NCBI GenBank assembly: GCA_030789695.1
Contig: CM061140.1
Location: forward strand, 174,430,319-174,494,318
Origin: Scilla litardierei
Lineage: Eukaryota; Streptophyta; Magnoliopsida; Asparagales; Asparagaceae
DNA length: 64,000 nt
Direction: 5' to 3'
The notes beneath the pieces were generated by a model. The model worked only from the letters and a program-made list of their open reading frames with translations. It searched no databases and was not told where the DNA came from. This document shows positions 33,941 to 44,343 of the stretch, one piece after another (position 1 is the stretch's first letter; every line of letters begins with the position of its first letter). The translations under genes and the position numbers were made by a program.

Positions 33941-34016
33941 GTATGTGATTTTTCACTAAGCTACATACTCTAATATTTAGAAATCGTAAGCTTAGACTTG
34001 ATTCTCATCATGGTAG
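33941..34016 (+). other. Intron-like insertion in gypsy gag-pro
   Basis: Starts GTATGTGA and ends ATGGTAG. It is 76 bp, AT-rich and contains stops. Removing it joins ATC-ACA-G to GT-ACC-GTC, restoring the reading VITG then TVLITSKPALTLFDSG. This is what a genuine spliced intron would do. Confidence 0.55.
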
Positions 34017-34958
34017 GTACCGTCTTAATAACCAGTAAACCTGCCCTCACACTGTTCGACTCAGGAGCTACACATTGCTTCTTGATGAGTTGTTTCGTTC
34101 AAACACATGCCATCATTGTTGAACCTCTGACTTTCGTTGGAAGGTCGAGACTACTGGCGGTTCACTACCGGTAGCTGGCGGATGCCTTCAATGATCTGTT
34201 GTGATTTGTAGACGAGATCTCTTTGCCGACTTCTTGGGATGGACTGGTTGAGATCATTTCATGCCACCATTGACTGTCGTCAAAGGAGGGTAGAAATCGA
34301 TATACCCAATCATCCAAAGTTCGAGTTCCTCAGCGAAAGACGATCAGAAGGACCAGTGAAATATCGAGCCAGACCCGACGTGTAGGCTGTTACGTTTTTG
34401 CATCCTTCTTGAGCTCGTGTTTCTCTTCTAGACCCTACTTTCATCTTGTACCCGAATTTTTCACGTGTTTGAATTCTTTCCCGCCAACCACCCCCTCATT
34501 ATTATTTGTTGTCCTTATCCTCTCCTTGAGCCCCGTTCCCGCCTGACCTACCATACCATATCATGACTTTCGGCACCCCCTTTTAAACTTTATGATCTTC
34601 ATGTTATGTTGTTAAATAGCTTGCTACTGGCTTATCACCTCATGTTCCAAGTTCGAACAGATGTCGTCATCATAATAGCCCTCATTTTCATGTAATGCCA
34701 TTATCTAATATTTTGGCTACTTGAAAAGTCGAGATAACTATGATGATGATACTAGTCTCGGGACTAGCTATAAAAGCTATGGTGATGTCAATAGTAGTGT
34801 TCATCTCTTGTTTTCTTGATACTGTGATATAACATTATATTTCATGCTATTAACAACTTATTTTCATATGTTGTGGTCGTTCGTCAAACCTTCCGGTCGA
34901 TCGTTTGAATTGCTTAGGCGATTACCGATCTTCTGAATTCCGAGGACGGAATTATTTT

Positions 34959-34971
34959 AAGGAGGGTAGAA
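34959..34971 (+). other. Polypurine tract of gypsy element
   Basis: AAGGAGGGTAGAA directly abuts the 3' LTR start TGTAACGG, the position used to prime plus-strand DNA synthesis. Confidence 0.8.
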
Positions 34972-37612
34972 TGTAACGGCCTGTATTTTTCAAACACTTC
35001 AAATACGTACTTAACGTATTTTTATTCTAAATCTTCTTTATAATGGTTAGTTAGGAGTTGTATATCAAAACTGATTTACAAAAATTCTTATAAAAATATT
35101 TTAGAGCACTAGACTTATCATATTGTATTTCAGCAATTTCAGATTTCCGCAAATGCCCAAAACATTCCTGTTAAAATTCATCTTCCAAAATTACCGTTTT
35201 GATTCGACTAATTTATTTTCTATTCAAACGTATTCAAAACGTTTTCAAACTTCTACAGTAACATCCTATTATCATTTAGGGCTTCCCACATTAATTTCAT
35301 AATTTTCGGATATCATTTCAATATAGAACCCGCAAACCCGCTTTCTAAACGTTTTGGCCTAAAAATTGTACTTCCGTAGCTCAAATCCCAGAACGGATCT
35401 TGTATTCGCAATCCTCGCGTCGATACGATCCCGTGGGTATGTTTTCGTAATTTTTCGGAGTCGTTTGTGAAAACGGACTAGTATTCCTCCGGTTTTCACT
35501 AATTACAACTGCTAATTACTTTCTACAATTACTAAGTTACTTTACTTTCTTACTTCTACCCTAAACCCTCAACCAACCCCCTTAATCAGCCTCCCCTTAG
35601 CTGGTGGAATTCAAGGGTGTTGGATCTCACCCACCTATTCAATAATCTTGTTCCCCTCTAATTACAACTCTACCACTAGCTAACCCTATATAAACCCACC
35701 CAAAGCTTCACAAAAATCACACAGTAACTCTCCCTCTCTTCCAGTTCACGTTCAAAAGCCATTGCCGCTCTCCCGCATCTCTCTCTTTCACTCTCCTCCT
35801 CCGGGCTCCGACCGCCGCGACTGCCGCCCTCCGCCGCTTTGTCCGCCGTCGCCGCCTGTCCAACCGACGCCGCTCCGACGCCCGCCGCCGCTCCGACGAC
35901 CCGAGTACCGCCGCCGCGAGGACCCCCTTCCCCCCCGTTGCTCTGTCGACGGCGAAGAGTAAGCACTGGACGCGGGAGAATGTCGATGGCATTTTCGTAA
36001 TTTCCTAGTATTTTCGTATTTCCAATTAATTAATTAATTATAATAGGATTTAATGGTTATAAATCCATAAGTAAATATACAGGGGTCAGAAAAATGTGGG
36101 GATAGCCCTGGAAAATCCGAAACGATATTTCGGACCCAATGGCGCTAGTCTCACTGCGAGCAGACGCCTACTTTTCCCAGAATCGTTTTTTGAACCTAAA
36201 ATTTAAATACGTATAAATCTTTCTAAAAAATCATAACTCGTTGTTTTCACTCACAATAATATGTGATAAAATTATATGTGAAAGTAAACTTCGAGACGGT
36301 CATTTTGACTGTTCATTTGAGTAATTCCGACGAGTATTGCTCCCGGAACAATTTACGGAAGATACGCGCCACTTAAATAAATTGGGTTTTTAAACAAGTT
36401 TTGAGTTTCTAAAAATTATAAAAATTACTATAGACTTCAGAAAAATATTCCCTCTTGCAGTAAAACTATTTTTATCATATATAGTCTATATAAAAATTTA
36501 GGACCCTTTTCGTCGCCGTTTTAACCAGTTTTAAAATCAGACACTCAACTTAAATAAATAAGAAAATAGGGTATTCTCTAACTAGTTATCTCTTGTGTTT
36601 ACAGGTAGCAAATCTCGTGCATCGACACTAGATCCAGTCCTGGATCACTACCACCACCTCGAAGATTGTAAGTCACAGTAAATTCTACCCTTAGAAATAT
36701 AGATAGTGTACTCGTATGAACATAGGACTTGACACCTAGTCTCGGAACAGTTATTGACCTGAACAGATTATTGACATTGCTTGACAGAAAGATTGTAATT
36801 GGAAATGTAAGAACAGTAAATGACTGGTAAAATTGCAAAGTACGGTAACCTGCACAGACACTGGGTTTTGGGGTAACTTATAATTGCGGAAGTGCGGGAG
36901 CGACCAGTCCGATCTTCGTATTGAACAGTATTGAATAGTATCGATTTGTTGAACAGTATCGTTTTGATTGTAACCCGGGATATCAGGTGGACTCTTGGTT
37001 GCTCATTGTACTACCCGTTATAAGTCACAGACTAGGATAGGCACAATTACTCTCCCTATTGATATCGTCATGGTTATTGCTATTGTCATTGCTCGGTCAC
37101 CTTTACTTTTCTTGTCACCCTTGCATGCTTGACAAATGTACTTTACTTATCGCGCTTGCATGCTTGTCTGTCCCTGTTTTACTTTCCGCACTTGTTTACT
37201 ATAGACTGCTCCATATTTGTGCACTCCTCTTTTTCTATCGCTAGAATTGTTGTGACTTACCTTCGGTTCCATTTATGGCACTGGCAGACGAAGACTTGAT
37301 CGAGGAGATTGCCCCAGAGTTAGTGGAGCCTACATTGACCCAGAGACTGCAGAGCTTTAGTTACTTTTCTGTTGGTGTGTGTTGTACTGTGTATTTACTT
37401 TTCCGCTCTTCTTTTCAGTACTTCCTTCATGTATTTGTGAGAGAGTGTGCTGGTTGTTGTTGTACTTTAACTTGGACTGTAATAGTGCCCGTAAAGCTGG
37501 TCTGAGTATTGTGATGCATCTCTGAGTTGTGGCTATGCTGATTTCACTGGTAAACTGCGGAACCTGCGAATAAACCAAATAAGTAACGGGCCCCCGAGAG
37601 CGGGTCGTTACA
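34972..37612 (+). repeat. 3' LTR of nested gypsy element
   Basis: 2641 bp. The only difference from the 5' LTR noticed is one extra A in an A run near 36225-36230. Ends CGGGTCGTTACA followed by the target copy ATAAG. Confidence 0.95.
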
Positions 37613-37617
37613 ATAAG

Positions 37618-37930
37618 CTTTGAGAAAGCTATGTTGCGAGTGAATATAAGGCACATATAAGACCATCTAGTAGATGCATCAATCAGTACAATGAAGTACC
37701 GAAAATGGGCCACTTGCGGGGTGAATAGGCTCGCAAAGGTCACCATGTATTCTCTCAATGAAGCCATGAGACTCTCATCCCACTTTCAGGAGGGAAGGTC
37801 TCTCTAAAAGTATGCCCTTACGACAAAGGAAACTCAACCTTTTGAAGAATCTTCAGGTTCTCCAATGGATTCGTTTGATGATGCGTCCATCATCGCTGAT
37901 CCAGGATGACCAAGTCCATTTTGCCAGAGT
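37618..37930 (-). pseudogene. Copia A GAG-pre-integrase and integrase N-terminal part
   Basis: Minus strand: degenerate GAG-pre-integrase (LGHPGSAMM-like, about 37900), then FIERIHGDLCEPIHP and FRYFIVLIDASTRWSYMC, ending AFSKL at the gypsy insertion. About 57 bp of integrase between this and 30589 had already been lost, since the target duplication joins SKL directly to NVGEF with a frame change. Confidence 0.8.
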
Positions 37931-38387
37931 TAAAAACTATGTCAATGAAAGGCACTTCTGGTGCTCAGTCAAGTTGGCTTTCTATAGGATGAATATCTGT
38001 AATTATAGGGGCCCGACGGGGGTCCAATGAAATCGTAAGTAGATGGGCTTCTGGCCATCCTCTTTACGAGTTACATATTGATATTCAATATTTATTATCC
38101 ACAGTTTTCAAGTTATGTTCGTTTAAACGAAATATCCTTGAAACTTGGAAAATTCCTATATGTTTAAGGGGAGAAGTTTGCATCTTATAGTCTCGTTGTA
38201 TGTGGGAGCAATATTAATGCTACACCAGTGCAACGAGGCACTGTCCACAATATTAAATACTTCATCTATAAGCAAAACGAAATTTTATTTAAGTAAATGT
38301 AAAATGACATTCAAATAAAAGTTCGTACAAAAGCAAACTAAAGATGAAGCTACATGTAATTTTTAAATGCATAAATAAAGATAGGGC

Positions 38388-39394
38388 TCAATCGAGCAGG
38401 TCGTCATTCTCGAAGTCTTTTGCAGTGAAATTCGTTGGCGGTTGAACAGCCGCCAAGTTTGTTTCAGGCAGAGACTTCTGGCTCGCCTGATACAGTTCCT
38501 GGAGGTGGTGAGGAGTGCGGCAGTTTCTGGACCAATGTACAGTCATGCCAAAACGATGACATTTATCCTCCCAATTCTTCTTAGGAATTGACACTTGGTC
38601 AGTGTTCTTACGATTCCATGTGAGGTTTCTCATTTCTCTGTTGTTGTTGGTCTGGGTTGCTTCTCCTCGTGCTGGCTGCATTACAGCCTTCCCTTTGTTC
38701 TTTCTAGACTTCTTATTGTTTTTCCACTTCTGGGGAGAAACGTGGTGGGCTTCAGGGATAGGGGCAGTACCAGCTGGTCGTAAATTATGAGTAGCAAGCA
38801 GTAAATCTCTATTCTGCTCTGCCCTAAGGAGGCAAGAGATCAAATCAGAAAATTTTGTGAAGTTGCGTTCACGATACTGCTGCATGAGGATTGCATCTTT
38901 CTTGTGAAACGAGGTAAATGTCTTTTCCAACATGCGGTGCTCTATCACTTCTTTACCACACAACTTCAGGCGTGAGGTGATATTATGAAGTGCAGAGTTA
39001 TACTCGGCAACGGACTTATAGTCCTGAAGTCTGAGGTTTTCCCACTCATAACTGGCACGTGGTAATATTACATCAATTTGATGTTTATACCGTGCCTCCA
39101 GCGCTGTCCACAATTCAATTGGGTCCTCTACTGTAAGGTATTCGGCCTTTAAGGTCCGATCTATATGTCTCCTAATATAGATTATGGCTTTCGCCTTATC
39201 CACATCGGGGACAGTGGTAGGAGTACTGCTGGATGTAGCAGAAGCGTCGGCCGCTGCTAGGGCCGATGAGGGAGCCAAAATTGAGCCAAGGAGGGCCATT
39301 GAACGCAAGTGGAACTTCAGTTCCACTCGCCAATTCAGGTAATTTTTTCTGCAGCATCAAGAACTTCGAAATCGACGCTTGCCAATTTTGCCAT
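38388..39394 (-). pseudogene. Copia A gag, nearly intact with one frameshift
   Basis: Starts at ATG 39394 (MAKLASVDFEVLDAAEK). An A run at 39343-39348 appears one base short, shifting the frame, after which 312 codons stay open to DFENDDLLD and the stop at 38388. Motifs: YIRRHIDRTLKAEYLTVE, RLKLCGKEVIEHRMLEKTF, QQYRERNFTKFSDLISCLL. The zinc knuckle CHRFGMTVHWSRNC has Phe for the second Cys. Typical plant copia gag; 70-80% like copy C by eye. Confidence 0.85.
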
Positions 39395-40002
39395 TTATCT
39401 ATGCAATTTAAAATAAGCATGAATTAATTAAAATGTAAATTCATTCATAACGAATAAAGATAAGTAAAATGTGGGGATCGGCCATATACCCAAAAACGTT
39501 CAAAGTCCATAGTCCGATATACAGTTCATAAAGAAAAGAGAAATACAAGTTGGAAACCCAGAATGGGCCCCTATATTTTGCAAATTTCATCTCCGTCTTC
39601 ATTTGTCGGTACATCGGTCTTTGGCATTAATACATTTAATCCTCACTTACAAATTCTCTCAAAAGAAAATAAAAGTGCAAGGAGTATAAAAGGTATCAAA
39701 CTGGCCGATCCCAAAAACACATTTTAACTTATATAAACATCCACGCAGTTTATAATATGCTACAGGAACAAAAGAAACAACCACGCATATAACTCAGGCA
39801 TATATAATATGGAAAAAGAGACTATAAAATATAATAATCTCTCGGACCACGGGGAGACGTCATACACCGTTAGGTTAGTTGACTAACGGCAGAGCGGTCG
39901 CAGGATCCTTAAGATAATTATATTTTGAAAAATCCTAATATTCCATTAAAAAAATAACAATGCAAGAGAGATGTTGTACATAATATTAGAAATCTGACTA
40001 AC

Positions 40003-40497
40003 TGGGCTACATGCCCAAACAAGAATTAAAAATGAATTATTATTATGATTGGGGCTGCATGCCCATAAGTAAAATAATAATCATTTTAATAATTAATTTA
40101 ATATTTGGGCTGCAGGCCCATTTACAAAAATTTAATTAACACATTCATTTTGCAATTGGATTAACTGAGCTGCAGGCTCAATTTATGATTCAAAATTAAT
40201 AATTAATCGCAATGGGACTGCTGGCCCCATAAAACTTATATTTATTGTTATAAACTGGGCTTCAGGCCCAAATTAGGACACAAGATTAATTATTATTCTA
40301 ATATGGGATGTAGGGCCATAAGCAAAATGAAAATCATTTTAATAAGCAATTAACTTGGGTTCTAGCCCAATAAGTCAAATTAAATTTTTATTAATATTTG
40401 GGCTTCAAGCCAATTTTGTCAAAAATAATTATTAAGCTAAATGGGGCTGTTGGCCCATAAAACCTATTTTCATTGTTACAAATGGGCTTCATGCCCA
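40003..40497 (-). repeat. Array of about 11 GGGCT-N-AGCCCA palindromes
   Basis: Short hairpin-forming palindromes at 40003, 40051, 40106, 40166, 40212, 40256, 40303, 40355, 40398, 40441 and 40482, such as TGGGCTGCAGGCCCA and TGGGCTTCAGGCCCA. Most are 15-18 bp, separated by about 30-50 bp of AT-rich sequence. Several keep pairing while changing sequence (TGAGCTGCAGGCTCA; TTGGGTTCTAGCCCAA). Confidence 0.85.
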
Positions 40498-40639
40498 GAT
40501 AAACATGATATCTAATATATTAAATATAATTGAACACAAGCCCTTAAAATTTTTTTAAGGGAATTTGAAAAGTTTTCACAAATCCAGAATTTTACAGATC
40601 CTGTTCTCCCCATCCTTACGCGGCAGTACACAAAAAATC

Positions 40640-41150
40640 CCGTCTTGGTGCGCGGATTACAGAACCCCCTTACCCAGCGGGGACGGCGCAGATAGAACCC
40701 CCTGTCGGGGGGTTGTCAGAATCACAGAGCCCCCTCTCTTCGGGGGGGGGGGGGTTCGGGCCCCCCCGTCTGGGGGTGGGCGGCACGCAACAGGGCCCCC
40801 CGTATGGGGGGGGGGGGGGGGCGGCGCCGGACAAAGCCCCCCTGTCTGGGGTGGCGGCGCTGGACAAGGCCCCCCCCGTCTGGGGGGAGGGTGGCGCAGC
40901 AGAGGCTCCCCCGTCGGGGGGGGGGGGGGGGGGGGTTTGTTCGCCGGGGCCCCCTCGACGGAGGGGGGGGGGGGGGTTGATTCGACAGAGCCCCCCCCCG
41001 TCTATGTGGGGGGATGCGACAGAGGCCCCCCCCCCCCCCCCCGGGGGGGGGGGGGGGGGGGGTTCCGACAGAGGCCCCCCGGTGGGGTGGGGGGGGGGGG
41101 GGGAGGTTCCGACTGCGTGCGGTGACCAAGTACGCCCCCCCCTTCGGGGG
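40640..41150 (-). repeat. Tandem CCCCCC-GTCT-GGGGGG hairpin array
   Basis: Ten or more units like GACAGAGCCCCCCGTCTGGG, period roughly 35-55 bp, with G runs up to about 20. Every unit can form a C/G stem. Strong quadruplex potential. Homologous block in copy C at 8511-8740. Homopolymer lengths are uncertain. Confidence 0.8.
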
Positions 41151-41430
41151 GGAGCTGAACAGTTTTGGGAGTTTGTTTGTTTGTTTGTTTGTTTTAATTA
41201 TTTTTTGTTTTAATTTTGATGTTGTAAAGAGTATAGTAGATTTAAACAAGCCCAAAAAATAGGCTATGTAAAATCGTAGCTAAAAATTTTTTTTGTTTGT
41301 AACTATCTACGGGATTGATAAATATTACCTCTAGATTAAAAATCTAGGGACGATCGTAGAAATAGAATATCAGTAGAAAGAAAAATCCATGCTCCTAATT
41401 TGCCAAAGAGGATCGCCGCAACGGTACACT

Positions 41431-42181
41431 TAAGGGTGTGCGGGTCCGGGTACCCTGTTTTTTATGTTATCCGGACCCTACCCGGTAAGGGACCGGTTCC
41501 TAAAATTTGGACCCGGAACCTACCCAGTTGGACCATATATTCGGAACCTACCCGGACCCTATGGTTCCGGGTAGGTTCCGGGAACACTGTAAAAAAAAAT
41601 CTAATCTCCGATGCATTACGAACAATGATTTCCAAATGATCTGTGCATGACAATTACATCAAATACACAAGAATAAAGATCAATCTGGAAGTAAAATATT
41701 GTCTCTAGTCTCTTTCTACAGTGATAAATGTATACCGATCAGTCATTTCTACTAGATAAAGCTAGACATATGGAAAAATGATTCACGTTTACCTCTACTG
41801 CTCTTTTGAACGCATAAGAGAACAATATGATCTTTAATTCAAATGCATTGTTTAATGAACTTACGCGTTGCTCAGAAATTCAGAATGCAAGTTGTACTTC
41901 CTAATATTATAAGTTCAAATTGGATACATCCAGGGTGGATCACTCTTATATATTTTGATTATTAATATTATAATATATAAAAAATTAAATATATAAATAT
42001 CGGTTCCGGTTCCGGGTACCCGTTCCCTATAAACGGGAACGGGAACCGGACCCGATACCCGTTGGTTCCAAATTTTCCTACCCGGAACCTACCCGGAACC
42101 GATAACTATCTACCCAGAACCTACCCGTTCGGGTAGGTTCCGATCGGGTATCTGGGTACCCTGTACCCATGCACACCCCTA
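41431..42181. mobile_element. hAT-like non-autonomous element in copia A leader
   Basis: 751 bp. Starts TAAGGGTGTGCGGGTCC and ends ATGCACACCCCTA, inverted ends of the AGGGGTGTGC type common in plant hAT elements. Flanks GGTACACT and GGTACGCC match at 5 of 8 positions, a worn 8-bp duplication. The inside is filled with GGTTCCGGGTAGG and ACCCGGAACC repeats. No transposase. Confidence 0.65.
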
Positions 42182-42271
42182 GGTACGCCGCAACAATAGA
42201 TTCCTTCGCGCGTTTAGGGGTTTGATTTTTGAGAGGGGACGAGATGAAAAGCTCAAAAAAGATAACAGCGT

Positions 42272-42285
42272 AGGTGCTGATAATG
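42272..42285 (-). other. Primer-site-like motif of copia A
   Basis: On the minus strand CACATTATCAGCAC directly follows the 5' LTR end (CAACA). Similar to copy C at 8171-8186. Confidence 0.6.
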
Positions 42286-42471
42286 TGTTGAAGGATATTG
42301 GAAGAAGAGTAAAATAACTCTAATTAGGAGTAGCCATGGCACAAGCCATGGCTCTCAATATATTCATGAGAATAGGTTTTAGGAGTCCAAGGGACTCCCC
42401 ACTTACTTAGTGGGGAGTAATGGTGAGATGATGAGGGGTGGGAGGCCAAAGGCCTCCCTCAACTCACAACA
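42286..42471 (-). repeat. 5' LTR of copia A
   Basis: 186 bp, TGTTG...CAACA. Differs from the 28056 copy mainly by a short insertion (AAAATAA) and a few substitutions. Contains the palindrome AGCCATGGCACAAGCCATGG. Confidence 0.9.
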
Positions 42472-43707
42472 CTTAAAACATTTTAAAGATATTTTTTGTG
42501 AGTTCCTGCATGTGTGTGAGCTTCAATCAAGGCTTTGACATGCTAAGACAAGGAAAAAAATTACATCAAAAATGAAATTACATTGAAGTCATTGATGTAA
42601 ACTTGAATCTTCAAGCTACTTGTCTTGCTTTATTTGATTCTTGGCCTTGCTGAACTCACTAATCATTTGAGTGCTTCTTTGATTTGTTTCGTATACCTAC
42701 GTGTTTGCTCATTATCAAAACTATACGGGGTGACTCAATATCCTAACAGTCGTAACGTCATATGAACTTTCCATATTAACGGCACCACCTTTGCCAACAC
42801 ATATATCGAGAGCCATTTAGAATAAGCACCTTCACTTCATTTGGTTTATCAGTGCCTTCATCTATTTTGGTACATTCTGAAGCATTTCTTTTTAGCACTG
42901 CTAACTCACCAAACATCACATTCAACTAAACAAGACCTTCTTTTGTTTGATACCAAACTCTAACCTTCGACTCCAGTCATGTAACCTAATATGACGTTTC
43001 TTTCCATTAGCGCCAAACTTGTCATCTTTCTCGTGAACATAAATTGGACATTAAAACACTTAAAGATGGTATACTCCACTGGTTTCCATGTCCAATTATT
43101 CTCAGGAATTTTCTTGTCGATAGCTGATGGAATTTTGCTCTTCAATTAAACTACAATGATACAGTTTCAACCCAAAATCCTTTTGACAATCTAGATATAA
43201 ATCTTAAACACATCACATTCTCTAGTAGCATCATGTACATCCTTTTCATAACTTCATTCAACTGCGCATCTCTCGGTGTAGTGTAGTGCTTTTTACTCAT
43301 TTCTTCTCCCAGAATTCCTTGCACTCTGTAGAGGTATACTCACTATTATTCTCAGATCTAAGCACCTTCATCTTCGTTGTTGTTTGACTTTCTACAAGAG
43401 TCTTCCACTATTTAAACTTCTTAAACGGGGAAATCATTGATAAACGATATGAAATAATAAGATCCACATAGGAAGTGAACTAGTGCAGGATCACAAATAT
43501 TAGTATGAACATACTCAAGAATCACTCATATATCATGCTTCCTATCATCAAAACTAACATTCATATGCTTTACATAAACATAATTTTTGCAAAACTCTAG
43601 CTTCTTGAAATTCATCCCTTTGATCAAACAACACTATGTCAAAGCTTTCAAGATTTTCTCTGTGATATGTCCAAGTTTGAGATGCCACATCTTTATTGAA
43701 TAAATAT

Positions 43708-44343
43708 GGCTTAATTTTGGAAAACTACCTCATACTTTCACTGAATTCCAACAAAATACCTCTTATTTTGATATAATCGCAAAACTACCTCGTACTTTTC
43801 AGGTTTCGATAAACTCCCTCATCTCCATATCCTCCACAGCTGCCCTTCGCCCTATATCCATCGTCGCTCATCCCAATTCCATCCACCGTCGTCCTCCTCC
43901 CACTCCACCCACCGTCCTTCCCCCCCCCCCGCCACCCTTTACCCTCCATCCATCGTTGTTCATCCCCCTTCCACCCACCGCCACCCTGCCCCCACCGTCC
44001 TCCTCCCCCTCCCCTCACCGCCCCCCCTTCCCATCCCTCCACAGTAGCCCCCCGCCCCCCTTCCCCCACAGCCGCACTCTTCCACCACTTCCCCCTAACG
44101 CTGCACTCCTCCCTCCTCCATCATCCCACATATATCAAAGTATGAGGTACTTCTACGAAATTAAACCAAAGTATGAGACAGTTCTACGAAATTAAGCAAA
44201 GTATGAGGTAGTTCTATGAAACCAAAGTACGAGGAAGTTTATCGAAACCTGAAAAATATGAGGTAGTTTTGCGATTATATCAAAATAAGAGGCATTTTTT
44301 TGGAATTCAGTGAAAGTATGAGGTAGTTTTTCGAAATTAAGCC
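43708..44343. mobile_element. Foldback Mutator-like element, copy 2
   Basis: 636 bp, same family as 25699-26374: starts GGCTTAATTTTGGAAAAC and ends with the inverted TTCGAAATTAAGCC. It has a perfect 9-bp target duplication AATAAATAT (43699-43707, 44344-44352). Same subterminal GTATGAGGTAGTT repeats and C-rich centre. Inserted in the integrase/protease region of copia B. Confidence 0.85.

Larger units (their letters stand above)
33230..34971 (+). pseudogene. Interior of nested gypsy element: gag tail and protease only
   Basis: 33770-33940 encodes a Gln/Pro-rich gag tail ending TMIVEEAEATGQVITG. After a 76-bp intron-like insertion comes TVLITSKPALTLFDSGATHC, the aspartic protease D-S-G-A-T site. 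The protease C-terminal part LLGMDWLRSFHATIDC is near 34225-34280. Between them there are frame changes. The methionine-tRNA primer site expected after the 5' LTR is absent; the sequence there is GGTTTGGCGGCCCACG. Confidence 0.75.
30590..37612 (+). mobile_element. Young non-autonomous gypsy-type LTR retrotransposon nested in copia A
   Basis: 7023 bp with LTRs 30590-33229 (2640 bp) and 34972-37612 (2641 bp), ends TGTAACGG...CGTTACA, and a perfect target duplication ATAAG (30585-30589, 37613-37617). Interior only 1742 bp. It has a fragment of gag and a gypsy-type protease (LFDSGATHCFLM; LLGMDWLRSFHATIDC) but no RT, RNase H or integrase, so it needs a helper element. The polypurine tract AAGGAGGGTAGAA and preceding GAGGACGGAATTATTTTAA resemble chromovirus (Tekay-like) 3' ends. 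Confidence 0.9.
39395..42285 (-). other. Untranslated leader of copia A
   Basis: Long leader between the 5' LTR and gag. In element order: primer-like motif (42272-42285), hAT-like insert (41431-42181), C/G hairpin block (40640-41150), palindrome array (40003-40497), AT-rich sequence with GTTAGGTTAGTTGACTAACG near 39868. No protein-coding gene; the open frames here come from homopolymer bias. Confidence 0.65.
28056..42471 (-). mobile_element. Copia element A, complete frame, with nested insertions
   Basis: Bounded by LTRs 28056-28234 and 42286-42471 (TGTTG...CAACA) and a perfect 5-bp target duplication CTTAA (28051-28055, 42472-42476). Reading on the minus strand: 5' LTR, primer-like CATTATCAGCAC, leader with hairpin arrays, gag, protease/GAG-pre-integrase remnants, integrase, RT, RNase H, 3' LTR. 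It is interrupted by an hAT-like element (41431-42181) and a gypsy element (30590-37612). Without the gypsy insert the element is about 7.4 kb. pol is decayed by stops and deletions; most of gag is still open. Confidence 0.9.

Noticed and set aside
40565..41255. Long Gly/Pro/Arg-rich open frames on both strands
   Set aside because: They arise from the C/G homopolymer hairpin array; frames are open on several registers at once and depend on uncertain run lengths.
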